DNA of 58,012 nt from Bradyrhizobium sp. AUGA SZCCT0283. GTDB taxonomy: Bacteria > Pseudomonadota > Alphaproteobacteria > Rhizobiales > Xanthobacteraceae. The stretch spans positions 1-58,012 of the forward strand of contig NZ_JAFCLU010000040.1 of NCBI RefSeq assembly GCF_018130385.1, read 5' to 3'. The translations under genes were made by a program, and so were the position numbers. Under the pieces are notes generated by a model. It ran no database searches. It was not told the origin of the DNA and saw only the letters and a program-made list of their open reading frames with translations. This document shows, in pieces, positions 8,999 through 17,529 of the stretch. Numbering within the stretch: the first letter of the stretch is position 1; every line of letters starts with the position of its first letter.

Positions 8999-9067
8999 GC
9001 TCGCACTGTGCACTCCAACCCATACAGCTTGCTTGAGCGGTGCCTTAGCCTGACTTGCGGGGCGCAC

Positions 9068-9506
9068 CTACGTTGCTTCCGAAACCAATTGCGCACCGAC
9101 GCCTGCCGGCGCGATCTGGTCCTGAACATCGCAAGGCCTGGCCAGATACGGCGACGACGTCACCGTGATGTCCGTCCCCGCCCGGGCATAGGCCGCGACA
9201 TTTCCGGCGTTGACACTTCCAGCAGCCGCAACCATCGGCCGCCGCGACTGCACGTGCCAGCGTCTTCAACTGCGCCACAAGCGAAACGATCTGGGCTGGC
9301 GCAAACTTCTCGGCCTGAACCACGTCGAAGCCCGCGACGGCGGCCGCAACCGCCGTTTCCGAGTTGGTCACCTCGATCACCAGCTTCTTTTCCGGGGCAG
9401 CGCGCCGCAATCGCCCGACGACCTCATTAAGCGGCACATCTCGAAGAAATTCATGGTGTTCGGGAAAGACCAGCACCGTCTCCGACAGGCCGAGCCGGTA
9501 CATCAC
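9068..9506 (-). pseudogene. modD: modD remnant, truncated and frameshifted
   Basis: This resembles ModD, a quinolinate-phosphoribosyltransferase-like protein of molybdenum uptake. Residues such as LGLSETVLVFPEHHEFL and AAPEKKLVIEVTNSETAVAA follow the family, then near 9250 the frame changes. The family continues in the next frame as GSVNAGNVAAYARAGTDITV with a degenerate C-terminus. The N-terminal half expected upstream of 9506 is absent. Both lesions argue for a dead gene. No modABC genes are nearby, so it has been left isolated, just outside the HEPN segment. Confidence 0.7.
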
Positions 9507-9615
9507 AGCGCGTTTGCGGATTGGGATTGGCGAACGATCAATTCGAATTTCGTCGGCTGCAAGCCGGTAATTCAGCTGGCTTTGCGTTCATAAGGCCGAT
9601 TTGATCGATAACCAT

Positions 9616-10488
9616 TCAACTGATCCGGGATAGCGATCGCTGTCGACTACCCATGACCAGTGCAATTCCGCCGAGTATCGCAAGCGACGATACGGAGAGG
9701 CGAAGAGAAATTGCTTCTTCAAGCACAACGGCACCTCCTAACGCCGTAATGACCGGAACACTCAGTTGCACTGAGGCGCCTTGCGCAGGCGTCAGCCCGG
9801 GGAGAGTAGCGTACCAGATCGTATAGCCGAGCCCGGATGCAACTGCGCCAGAAAGAATTGCATAGGCGAGCCCGCTAGCGGTGAGGTTAGTGCCGAACAA
9901 CAAAGCGCACAAAAAAAGACAAATTGCGATTGGCAGCGAACGCGCGAAATTGCCGGCCGTCGCGCTGAGGGGATCCGCAATGCTACGGCCGAGCAAGGAG
10001 TAAGCGCCCCATGCAATGCCGGCCGTCAGCATGAGACACGCGCCCGTCACGGACGGCGCCGATGCACCGGGAGCAACGAGCAACGCCAGTCCTGCGACGG
10101 CAATTGTTAGTCCGGACCATTGCAAGGCGGATAAGCGTTCACCGCGGACGAGCCCATAGCCGACCATTGTTGTCTGGACGGCGCCAAACAAGAGAAGCGA
10201 TCCAGTTCCGGCTGGAAGGGACACGTATGCAAAGGAGAACGTGGCCGCATAAGCGAATAGTGCTACAGCTGCACGCCACGATCCCCCGGGCTGCTCAGGC
10301 TTCCGGCGAAGCGACAAAATAAGGCACAGTACGCAAGTGCCCGACGCAATTCGTAGAAGGGTAAAAGTAACCGGATCAATCGCAGCCTGGGACAGGCCGA
10401 GTCTGCAAAGCACCGAATTTGCCGCCAATGCAGCCATCGCCAAGCCGGTCAAGGCAATTGTCCTGATCTTGATGTTGTGCTGCTTCAT
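9616..10488 (-). CDS. EamA/DMT-family transporter
   Basis: A 290-residue inner-membrane protein with about ten predicted helices arranged as two EamA repeats (about 10-140 and 150-285). This is the usual size and layout of the drug/metabolite transporter superfamily. Signature-like stretches include AANSVLCRLGLSQAAIDPV in the first repeat and YTIWYATLPGLTPAQGA in the second. It begins at ATG with MKQHNIKIRTIALTGLAM. It lies downstream of the OsmC-to-MaoC operon on the same strand, but a 124-base gap suggests its own promoter. Substrate unknown; amino acid or metabolite export is common in the family. Confidence 0.85.
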   Translation of the reverse strand: MKQHNIKIRTIALTGLAMAALAANSVLCRLGLSQAAIDPVTFTLLRIASGTCVLCLILSLRRKPEQPGGSWRAAVALFAYAATFSFAYVSLPAGTGSLLLFGAVQTTMVGYGLVRGERLSALQWSGLTIAVAGLALLVAPGASAPSVTGACLMLTAGIAWGAYSLLGRSIADPLSATAGNFARSLPIAICLFLCALLFGTNLTASGLAYAILSGAVASGLGYTIWYATLPGLTPAQGASVQLSVPVITALGGAVVLEEAISLRLSVSSLAILGGIALVMGSRQRSLSRIS

Positions 10489-10612
10489 TCGTCATTCGCC
10501 TGGTCATTGGACTTTCCAGCTACGCGAGAGCGCCATTTCGAAAGTTGAACCGGACCGGTCGCAGCCCGTCTCGTGCCGCCATTCGGCACGCGCAGGTCCG
10601 CACGACAACCCG

Positions 10613-11092
10613 TCACTTTGCCATGGCGCGCTTCGCCTGGCCGGCCGCACGCTGCAACAGCGGCATCGTGTAAGTCGTCGCGGTTCCGACGACGCAGCTT
10701 TCCCCGCTTGCGTTGCGTACAACGGTCTCCAGCTTGCAGATCGGCTTGTCATCCCGGACGTGCTCGACCTTGACGCTTGCGGTAATCGTCTCTCCGACCT
10801 GGACGGCCTTGATGAAGCGCCAGTTGGTTTCGAGAAACACCGTGCCTGGTCCCGGGAGATCCTCCGCAACGACGGCGTTCATGAGACCGGTCGTGACCCC
10901 GCCCTGTACGATAAGCCCGCCGAAGGGCGAATTGGTCGCCAGCTCGACGTCGTAATGGATGGGGTTCTTGTCGCCTGTCATCTCGGTGAACATTTCGACA
11001 TCGCGCATTGTGGTCGTGCGGCTCCTTTCCGCGCGGCGACCTGGCACGGGTCGGCCGGCCAACGTTCGAGTCCAGGGTGAGTCGATCGACAT
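10613..11092 (-). CDS. MaoC-like hot-dog hydratase
   Basis: A 159-residue protein with a single MaoC/(R)-hydratase domain. The motif FTEMTGDKNPIHYDVELA carries the Asp and His of the hydratase site, and PFGGLIVQGGVTTGLMNAVV follows as in (R)-specific enoyl-CoA hydratases. Single-domain members act on 2-enoyl-CoA or related thioesters. The start ATG has GGAGCACG upstream. It is the last gene of a tight leftward operon, 10 bases after the FAD oxidoreductase stop. With redox enzymes upstream, it may hydrate an enoyl thioester in a small catabolic or biosynthetic route; the substrate is unknown. Confidence 0.83.
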   Translation of the reverse strand: MSIDSPWTRTLAGRPVPGRRAERSRTTTMRDVEMFTEMTGDKNPIHYDVELATNSPFGGLIVQGGVTTGLMNAVVAEDLPGPGTVFLETNWRFIKAVQVGETITASVKVEHVRDDKPICKLETVVRNASGESCVVGTATTYTMPLLQRAAGQAKRAMAK

Positions 11093-11102
11093 TTTCGTGC
11101 TC

Positions 11103-12272
11103 CTATGCTGCGAGGGACGGCTCTTGGGACAAGTTCGCGATGTGATTGGCCTCGGCTTTCATGGCTGCACTCAGATCAGCATGAAGCTGCTTGACCTCGT
11201 CGAGGTCCCACATGAACGAGGCGATCGCGTCGGTGGCGCGAATGAGCGGCAAGGACAGTTCGTCGCGCTGGCGCTGGTAGGCTTCGAGCCCGCGGAAGCT
11301 GCCATCGGCGATTCCGCGTGACAGCAATTGCGCATCGCGAAGGGCGTCCGTGATCCCGTGTGCGGTCAGGGGGTCCTTGAAATAGCCGGCATCACCAACG
11401 AGAGCCCACCCTGCGCCATGGCATTGTCGAAGGTAGCTCGTTGCTCCTGCAAAGCTGCGTAGGCGGCCGATCAACGTGGCCCTCCCAATGTCGGCGCGCA
11501 GTTCGGGAAAGCTCGATGTCAGCACCTGGAGAAAGCCCCGCGTCACGTCGCCGCGAAATGTCGCGACAAATTGCGAAGCCGGAACGGCTGCGAAGACGCA
11601 GTGACCAGCGTTCGTTGGAATCACTCCTGCCGCGGCGTTTCTTGCGAAATGCCAGTGCAGACCATCCCGGTCCAAGTCTGCAAAGTAGCCAAATACGACG
11701 CCAGAGGCGTTGAAGCCTTCGACGATGACTCTTGAATTGACGAACTGCGCGACGGTCGATTGGCGGCCGTCCGCACCGATGACGATATCCGAGCGGACGG
11801 TCCTGCACGCACCGCTGCCGTCTCTCAAGGAGGCGCCAATAACCCGGCCGTTCGATGCAAATTGCAACTCGGAAAGAGCAACCCCGTGGCGAACGGCTGC
11901 GCCTGCATGCCAGGCCGCGTCAACCAGCAACGGATCGAGCACGGTGCGTCGTGGCGCCAACAGAAAATCGACGCCGTGATCCGGCTTGATGTCCACTCGA
12001 ACGGCCTCGTCGCCATAGTGAAACGTGGTCGATCGAATCGCAGGCGTTCCCGCCGCTACAATATCCGGAGTCAATCCCCAGCGCGTGAGCTGCATAACCG
12101 CGGAACGCATCAGGGCGTGCGTCGACATCGTATCGGAGCCATAGGGCTGCCGGTCGACCATCAGGACTTTTGCTCCCGACCGCGCTAAGAGGAATGCCGT
12201 GGCAGCGCCCGCACAGCGTGCGCCGACGACTACTGCGTCATAATGTGAGTCGAGACTGTGGAGGCCAATCAT
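11103..12272 (-). CDS. FAD-dependent oxidoreductase, GGR/halogenase-like
   Basis: A 389-residue flavoprotein. The N-terminal Rossmann motif VVVGARCAGAATAFLLARSG binds FAD. RMSTHAL-type sequence (here DTMSTHALMRSAVMQL) follows as in the geranylgeranyl-reductase/PHBH-like superfamily. The second FAD motif GDAGYFKDPLTAHGITDALR lies near residue 300. Members of this group oxidise, reduce or halogenate small molecules; the specific reaction is not readable here. It sits in the middle of the operon, 12 bases after the flavin monooxygenase stop and 10 before MaoC, so it probably works on the same substrate. The ribosome-binding site is weak, which suggests translational coupling. Confidence 0.82.
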   Translation of the reverse strand: MIGLHSLDSHYDAVVVGARCAGAATAFLLARSGAKVLMVDRQPYGSDTMSTHALMRSAVMQLTRWGLTPDIVAAGTPAIRSTTFHYGDEAVRVDIKPDHGVDFLLAPRRTVLDPLLVDAAWHAGAAVRHGVALSELQFASNGRVIGASLRDGSGACRTVRSDIVIGADGRQSTVAQFVNSRVIVEGFNASGVVFGYFADLDRDGLHWHFARNAAAGVIPTNAGHCVFAAVPASQFVATFRGDVTRGFLQVLTSSFPELRADIGRATLIGRLRSFAGATSYLRQCHGAGWALVGDAGYFKDPLTAHGITDALRDAQLLSRGIADGSFRGLEAYQRQRDELSLPLIRATDAIASFMWDLDEVKQLHADLSAAMKAEANHIANLSQEPSLAA

Positions 12273-12284
12273 GGCGTTTTGCTC

Positions 12285-13529
12285 TCAGGCAGCAGCGCGA
12301 TTGAGGTTCTGGCTCAGATGAGCGGCGAGATCTGCAGCGTCGTCGCCCGCTCCGTCAATGAATGACGATTTGCGCCGGCGCATGAATTGCAGGCCCATGA
12401 CGTACATTCCCGGTGCGGCAACAATCCCGCCATCGTGACGGATGCGTCCCTTGCGATCGAGCACGGGGACGTCCAGCCAGGAGTAGTCGGGGCGATATCC
12501 CGTCGCCCAAATCACAGAACCAATACCGGCGTCGATCAGGTCCAGGCTGAGCCTGGTTTCCGATCCGACATCCGTCGGCTCAAAACGATGAGGTGCGGGA
12601 AACTGCCGCGTAAGCCCGTTCGCGTTTACCCAATCATCGATGCTGGCGAGAAGCCGGTTCATCTTGAGATCGGCCAGCGCGCAGTGGTTGGCGAGCGATC
12701 CCGAAAACTGCGCCTTGCCGTCACAAAGGCCGACAAGGCGACCCACGAGCTCGACGCCAGCCTTGCACAAGCTGTTGAGGTCGACTGTCACGCGTTCCGG
12801 CGTTCCGATGAGCTGGAGCGACGGCAGCCGTCGCGCTCTTTCGATGTCCTCGACCATGGAGTCGTATCGAACATCCATGGCGCCGATGGCGTCCATCCAC
12901 CACTGGATATCGCGTCCACGGTAGGTCCGCGGCAGCCGGACGTGCTCTCCGACCGAAAGCACGACGCGACGGCCGGCTGCGTGGATCTCCCGAGCGAGCT
13001 GAATGCCGCTCGCCGAGGCGCCGACAATCATCACGCCGCCATCCGGCAGGAGACTGGGATTCCTGTATTGCAGCGGCGTGAGGCTGGCCACCTTGCCAGG
13101 CAGACCGGCACTGAGCGATGGAATCGAGGCAAGGTTGCAAGCTCCACTCGCTATCACAAGCTTGCGGCAGCGCCACGGACCCTGGCTGGTCGAGAGCTGG
13201 TAACCTCCATCCTCCTGCCTCACGCGTGTCACGCGCGCTCCAGTCACGATTGGAGCGGGCGAAAGCGCGGCATACCGCTGCAGGAAGCGGACGACTTCCG
13301 GCATCGTCATGAAGCCGTCTGGATCATCGCCGGTGTAGGCGTAGCCCGGCAGACGGCTTTGCCAATTCGGCGTCAGAAGGCGAAGCGAGTCCCACCGCTC
13401 CGTCCGCCATGAGTTAGCCACCTCGCCGCGCTCGAGGACCACGTGGTCGATCGAGCGGGCGGTCAAATGCCTGCTCATGGCCAATCCGGATTGGCCGGCG
13501 CCGATGATGATGGTGGTCGCGAACCTCAC
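12285..13529 (-). CDS. FMO-type flavin monooxygenase (CzcO-like)
   Basis: A 414-residue NAD(P)H- and FAD-dependent monooxygenase. The FAD Rossmann motif is IIIGAGQSGLAMSRHL at the N-terminus. The ERWDSLRLLTPNWQSRLPG segment is typical of the CzcO/TrkA-like clade, and the NADPH-binding motif VMIVGASASGIQLAREI lies near residue 170. The C-terminal VIWATGYRPDYSWLDVPV is the ATG-containing signature. The start is GTG, set by AAGGAG upstream. It is the second gene of the operon headed by OsmC, 30 bases after that stop. It likely oxygenates a small organic molecule, but substrate and direction of the pathway cannot be inferred. Confidence 0.87.
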   Translation of the reverse strand: MRFATTIIIGAGQSGLAMSRHLTARSIDHVVLERGEVANSWRTERWDSLRLLTPNWQSRLPGYAYTGDDPDGFMTMPEVVRFLQRYAALSPAPIVTGARVTRVRQEDGGYQLSTSQGPWRCRKLVIASGACNLASIPSLSAGLPGKVASLTPLQYRNPSLLPDGGVMIVGASASGIQLAREIHAAGRRVVLSVGEHVRLPRTYRGRDIQWWMDAIGAMDVRYDSMVEDIERARRLPSLQLIGTPERVTVDLNSLCKAGVELVGRLVGLCDGKAQFSGSLANHCALADLKMNRLLASIDDWVNANGLTRQFPAPHRFEPTDVGSETRLSLDLIDAGIGSVIWATGYRPDYSWLDVPVLDRKGRIRHDGGIVAAPGMYVMGLQFMRRRKSSFIDGAGDDAADLAAHLSQNLNRAAA

Positions 13530-13559
13530 GACACTCGCTCCTTGATCCAGCCGCCGCCG

Positions 13560-14135
13560 TCAGTTGACGGTGACGAAGACGTTCGTCGGGTTGGTGATGA
13601 TGTCGAATACGGCCGACCGCTTCTGCGATTGAGCGACTACCGCCTTGATGTCGTCCTCGCTCGCATCGGCGCGAATCTCGAAATGAACGCGGATGGCACC
13701 GAAGCCATTGCGCACCTCGTCGTCCATGCCGAGGATGCCCTGAATGTCCATGTCCGCCTCAAGCGAAGCCTTGACGGAATGGAGCTGTATGCCGCGCCGC
13801 TGGGCGACCGCGGCAACGCCCGCCGTCAGGCAGCTCGCAAGACCGGAGAGGACGAGTTCAACCGGGGTAGGAGCGTTGTCCTCGGCCGCAAAGACCTGGG
13901 GGTGGTCAGCCTCGACCGTGAACGTTTTATTGCGGGACTGCTCAGCTCCGAGCCCGAAGAAGTTGCCGATAGCGGAGCGGCTGTGCGTGCCGTTCAACCA
14001 CTCGCAGCTTGCACGCCACTTGAACTGCGCCGCCTCCGGCACCTGCTCCAAGGACTCGCGTGCTCCGAGCAGTGCAGTCACATTAACGCCATTGTCGACC
14101 TTCGCGAGGGGCGAGATGCTCGTAGTCGTGGTCAT
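13560..14135 (-). CDS. OsmC-family protein
   Basis: A 191-residue OsmC/Ohr-fold protein. The core GLASCLTAGVAAVAQRRGIQL carries the first reactive Cys, and the fold continues with beta strands and DDIKAVVAQSQKRSAVFDII. At that second site classical OsmC/Ohr peroxidases have Cys, whereas this protein has Ser, so two-cysteine peroxidase chemistry is unlikely. I recall the Ser form as common in one rhizobial OsmC clade. The N-terminal 60 residues (for example CEWLNGTHSRSAIGNFFGLG) are an extension over minimal OsmC. The start ATG has GGAG upstream. It is first in a four-gene operon, so it may handle a reactive product of the flavoenzymes. Confidence 0.85.
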   Translation of the reverse strand: MTTTTSISPLAKVDNGVNVTALLGARESLEQVPEAAQFKWRASCEWLNGTHSRSAIGNFFGLGAEQSRNKTFTVEADHPQVFAAEDNAPTPVELVLSGLASCLTAGVAAVAQRRGIQLHSVKASLEADMDIQGILGMDDEVRNGFGAIRVHFEIRADASEDDIKAVVAQSQKRSAVFDIITNPTNVFVTVN

Positions 14136-14170
14136 TGTCTTTGTCTCCTGTGTTGTGAGTAGGTGAGTGG

Positions 14171-14184
14171 CCTCAAAATTGAGG
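14171..14184. promoter_or_regulatory. Palindrome upstream of the OsmC operon
   Basis: The 14-base near-palindrome CCTCAAAATTGAGG (two 6-base arms, 2-base centre) lies 36 bases upstream of the OsmC start codon. Position and symmetry suit a dimeric regulator, possibly the operon's operator. No footprint family was recognised. Confidence 0.3.
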
Positions 14185-14286
14185 ACGTGACATTGCCCGG
14201 CCCTTCCATCGGCAAGGCCGTATCCCTCCGGCGCGCGACGGGGTGGCGCGCCGGTCGTGGATTCCGTTGTTTCGTCGGTGAACCGG

Positions 14287-14559
14287 CTAATCGCCGCTTA
14301 CGTCGTGTCCACGCTTCAGCCACACGCCGTTTGTGCGCGCCTGTGTGTCGTTCATCAGCGCGGATCCGATCTCGCTGCGATCAAGGCCAATATTTTCGAG
14401 CACACGGTCGTGGAGAGCGACGAGTTCCGCTTCCGCTCTGCGAAGGCGCCGCGTGAGGAGAGCAGAGAGGGTTTCCTGCATCTTGGTGAGAAACCCGGCC
14501 CACCGTGGCTCGGCTGGTGTTTTTTCAGTCAGTATGGCGCTCATTATCATCTCACTCAT
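14287..14559 (-). CDS. DUF1127 (YjiS-like) small protein
   Basis: A 90-residue protein with a DUF1127 domain in its middle: LRRAEAELVALHDRVLENIG followed by LDRSEIGSAL. The domain is an Arg-rich helical hairpin; some short rhizobial members bind RNA or affect phosphate and stress responses, but this one has extra sequence at both ends. Several nearby ATGs (14550, 14544) could be the true start. It lies divergent to the winged-helix hydrolase gene and beside the decayed copy of the AraC promoter region. Family confident, role unknown. Confidence 0.72.
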   Translation of the reverse strand: MSEMIMSAILTEKTPAEPRWAGFLTKMQETLSALLTRRLRRAEAELVALHDRVLENIGLDRSEIGSALMNDTQARTNGVWLKRGHDVSGD

Positions 14560-14615
14560 TCGTGATGTGTTCTGCTGGGCGAGACTTCCCAGATGGTTGT
14601 CGTGCGTTACTTTGC

Positions 14616-14800
14616 ATCCGGGCGGCCTGTTGTTGTCGATCAGATACGCTTAAACTAAATGCCAGTGGAGGACTGCGCGTCCGGATGAGAGGACCATTCA
14701 TCCAAAACTGCGAGACAAGGGCCACGACAGATTCCTCGGTCGGACGTTCTTCGGTTTGTCAGGCTCGCGGGCGTCGACTGCTCGAAGTTTCGCGGTGATC
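14616..14800 (+). pseudogene. Decayed copy of the AraC gene's 5' end
   Basis: This stretch aligns by eye with 16290-16450. Shared blocks, in order, are TTGTCGATC.GATACGCTTAA-like sequence, ATGCCAGTGGAGGAC, GAGGACCATTC, CAAAACTG.GAGAC, then a diverged copy of the first codons of the AraC-family gene (TCGGACGTTCTTCGGT and CTCGCGGGCGTCG). The copy has lost its start context and stops matching after about 60 coding bases. It indicates a duplication of the regulator's promoter and start, followed by decay, on the other side of the winged-helix hydrolase gene. Confidence 0.6.
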
Positions 14801-14923
14801 CAGGGTGTCGTACTTTGCGTGTCCGTCAGAAAGGTGGTCACGACCTTCTCCTGATTTCTGGCGCCTGGCTTTCGGATTGGCGCCTGCGGCAGTACGTTCT
14901 ATGGACGGTAAGGCGATGGCCGC

Positions 14924-14949
14924 TTAAGGTCCTTGGTTTAGAACCTTAA
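14924..14949. promoter_or_regulatory. Inverted repeat upstream of winged-helix hydrolase
   Basis: TTAAGGT (14924-14930) and ACCTTAA (14943-14949) form a perfect seven-base inverted repeat with a 12-base spacer, 34 bases before the start codon of the CadC-like fusion. It is a candidate site for autoregulation by that protein's own DNA-binding domain. Confidence 0.35.
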
Positions 14950-14982
14950 TTGTTCTGAATCGGCGATCGTGACGCGGGCCCG

Positions 14983-16182
14983 ATGGGCGGCAAAATGGTT
15001 GGCTTCGGTCGATTCCTTCTTGATCCCGAACGGCGCGAGCTTTCGCGCGAGGGCGTTCGGGTTCAGTTGGGGAGCCGCGCGATGGATATCCTTTGCGAAC
15101 TGGCTTCTGCAAAAGGCAATGTCGTCTCCAAGGACCACTTGCTGGAACGGGTATGGCCGGGCCTGTCAGTAGAAGATAGCAACATTCACGTTCACATCTC
15201 AGCACTGAGGAAAGCGCTCGACGAAGGGCCGAGCGAGCAGAGCTTTGTTGTTACGGTCCCGGGCCGCGGGTATCGACTGATTGGTCTGCAGACTATATCG
15301 GGCCGTAATGAGCAAGAACCCAACCATTTCAATGCCGATCCGTCGCAAATCAACCAGGAGATCAAATATTGCCGCACATCTGAAGGGGTTCGTCTCGCCT
15401 ATGCGACCGCCGGCAGCGGACCTCCGCTGGTCAAAACCGCAAATTGGTTGAACCACCTCGAATATGACTGGGAAACCCCTGTGTGGCAGCACGTCGTTCA
15501 CGGGCTGGCGCAAAAGCATACCCTTATCCGGTACGATGCGCGGGGCACTGGCATGTCGGACTGGGATGTCGAGACGTTGTCTCTCGAAGCCTGGGTCAGT
15601 GACCTTGAAACAGTGGTCAATGCGGCTGGTGTGAATCGATTTCCGCTCTTGGGAGTGTCCCAGGGATGTGCGGTGTCGATTGCGTATGCTGTTCGACATC
15701 CAGAACGAGTTTCCCACCTCATTCTTTATGGGGGATTTGCGCTTGGGGCGGCAAAGAGGTCACCCGAGGAAAGGGAACTTCGAGCTGCAATGGCGACGTT
15801 GATGCGTCATGGCTGGGGATCAGATAATCCAGCCTTCCGACAGCTGTTCACCGGGCAATTCATACCCGGGGCCACACCAGAGCAAGCTGCCTTCTTCAAT
15901 GAACTACAACGCCGCACGACCTCACCCGAGTGCGCAGCGCGCTACTTAACAGCCGCCGGAGAGATTGATGTCACCGAGCTTCTTGGTAAGGTGACTATGC
16001 CGACACTCGTTATGCACGCGCGTGGAGATGCGAGAGTGCCCTTCGAGTTAGGACGCTCAATGGCTGCCGGCATTCCGGGCGCCCGATTCATTCCACTTCA
16101 CGGCCAAAATCATCTTTTTCTGAAGCATGAGGCCGCCTGCGAGCGGTTTTTCGAGGAGATAGAGCTTTTTCTGAAACAGTGA
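14983..16182 (+). CDS. CadC-like winged helix fused to alpha/beta hydrolase
   Basis: A 399-residue two-domain protein. Residues about 5-105 form an OmpR/PhoB-type winged helix like that of CadC (FGRFLLDPERRELSREG at the start, ALRKALDEGPSEQSFVVTV, then GRGYRLIG). Residues about 125-399 form an alpha/beta hydrolase: nucleophile elbow GVSQG, acid in HARGDARVPFE, and catalytic His in GQNHLFL. All three catalytic positions look intact. There is no membrane segment between the domains, unlike true CadC. The fusion suggests a cytosolic regulator that binds or hydrolyses a small ester or lactone-like ligand. An inverted repeat lies just upstream, and an AraC regulator follows on the same strand after 203 bases. 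The start could also be the ATG at 14995. Confidence 0.82.
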   Translation: MGGKMVGFGRFLLDPERRELSREGVRVQLGSRAMDILCELASAKGNVVSKDHLLERVWPGLSVEDSNIHVHISALRKALDEGPSEQSFVVTVPGRGYRLIGLQTISGRNEQEPNHFNADPSQINQEIKYCRTSEGVRLAYATAGSGPPLVKTANWLNHLEYDWETPVWQHVVHGLAQKHTLIRYDARGTGMSDWDVETLSLEAWVSDLETVVNAAGVNRFPLLGVSQGCAVSIAYAVRHPERVSHLILYGGFALGAAKRSPEERELRAAMATLMRHGWGSDNPAFRQLFTGQFIPGATPEQAAFFNELQRRTTSPECAARYLTAAGEIDVTELLGKVTMPTLVMHARGDARVPFELGRSMAAGIPGARFIPLHGQNHLFLKHEAACERFFEEIELFLKQ

Positions 16183-16385
16183 CGTCTGGTGGCCAAAGCA
16201 GCAGTACCACCAGTCGCAACCCCTTTTGGCGCACGCCGTTTGTGTTCGCCGCGGCAGCGTCAAGGCGTTCCGCATCGGGAGCATCCGGTGGCTTGTCGTT
16301 GTCGATCGGATACACTTGAGCTGGATGCCAGTGGAGGACGCGCCGGATGCGAGGACCATTCGCGCAAAACTGAGAGACCCAGACC

Positions 16386-17348
16386 ATGCCAGATCCCCTG
16401 TCCGATGTTCTTCGGTCGGTTCGGCTCACGGGCGGCGTCTTCTTCGAGGCGAATCTCACGGCACCGTGGAGTGTCGCCGCCCAGGTTGGTCTCAAGGAAT
16501 GCCTGCCGTTTTTGCCGGATTTGGTGCAGGTGATCGGCTACCACGTTGTCCTTGAAGGCCGCATGCTCGTCGGCCTCGACGGCGAACCGCCGATCGAACT
16601 GCGCGCCGGCGAGATCGTCCTGTTTCCCCGCAACGACATCCACACGATGGCGAGCGCTGCGGGCGTCATTCCGGTTAGCGCCGCCGACCTGATCCAGCAG
16701 TCGCCGGAGGGCGGCGTGATGAAGATCCGGTATGGTGGCGGGCACGAGCCGACCAGCATCATATGCGGGTTTCTCGGAACTCAGGACGATTTCAATCCGC
16801 TGCTTGCCACATTGCCGCGTATGCTGAGGCTCGACATCAGCAAGGCCGCCTCCCGCGATTGGGTCGAGACATCGGTGCGATTTGCCGCGGCCGAGCTGGC
16901 CCGTGGTCGGTTGGCATCGTCGGAAGTGATGTCGAGGCTCTCGGAGGTGCTGCTGGTGGAGGCCGTTCGCGAGTACATCTCGAAGCTTGGCGATCGGGAG
17001 CAAGGATGGCTCAAGGGACTGAGTGACCCCAATATCGGGCGTGCACTCGCGCTCATTCATGGCGACATCGCCGCTCCATGGTCAGCCGATATCCTTGCCA
17101 AGGAGGTTGCCCTCTCCCGCAGCGCATTTATGGATCGCTTCGCACAGCTGATTGGAATGCCGCCCATTCGCTATCTCACGGTATGGCGTCTGGAGATTGC
17201 CAAGCGCCACCTTCGCGAGTCGCGCATGAGCGTCCCCCAAATCGCTGTGGCGGTCGGATATGAATCCGAGGAGGGATTCCGGCGGGCCTTCAGGCGCGAA
17301 TTCGAGATGTGGCCCGCCGAGTGGCGAGATCATCAGGCAAGTGCTTGA
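16386..17348 (+). CDS. AraC-family regulator with cupin sensor domain
   Basis: A 320-residue transcription factor. The N-terminal half (about 10-190) is a cupin of the AraC_binding type, with LVGLDGEPPIELRAGEIVLF and a histidine-containing PRNDIHTM. The C-terminal 100 residues hold the two AraC helix-turn-helix motifs (DILAKEVALSRSAFMDRFAQ and VPQIAVAVGYESEEGFRRAF), ending in the usual EFEMWPAEWR. It lies downstream of the winged-helix hydrolase and near the OsmC-flavoenzyme operon, which it may control. Its promoter region is present a second time, in decayed form, at 14616-14800. Confidence 0.88.
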   Translation: MPDPLSDVLRSVRLTGGVFFEANLTAPWSVAAQVGLKECLPFLPDLVQVIGYHVVLEGRMLVGLDGEPPIELRAGEIVLFPRNDIHTMASAAGVIPVSAADLIQQSPEGGVMKIRYGGGHEPTSIICGFLGTQDDFNPLLATLPRMLRLDISKAASRDWVETSVRFAAAELARGRLASSEVMSRLSEVLLVEAVREYISKLGDREQGWLKGLSDPNIGRALALIHGDIAAPWSADILAKEVALSRSAFMDRFAQLIGMPPIRYLTVWRLEIAKRHLRESRMSVPQIAVAVGYESEEGFRRAFRREFEMWPAEWRDHQASA

Positions 17349-17529
17349 ACAGCGGCCGCTACTGCCCAGACTGTGTTTATCGCGATTGAGCCGTCTTCGC
17401 GTTTTCACACACCCTGAGTCAAAACCCGAAGTCGAGACCTGCCCTACGTTCCGAAAACGGGCGTTGATGGACCCAGCCGCCATGTTGCTTCGGGCCAATA
17501 GTGAATCCGCAAGAGTTCCGGCCCGTCCG

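Larger units (their letters stand above)
8457..9044. other. Non-coding stretch with att-like repeat and hairpin
   Basis: Nearly 600 bases with no convincing gene. It holds the second tRNA-like repeat (8785-8800) followed by the extended motif shared with the copies at 17762 and 46663, and an inverted repeat at 8971-8998. The rest looks like decayed sequence. Confidence 0.45.
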
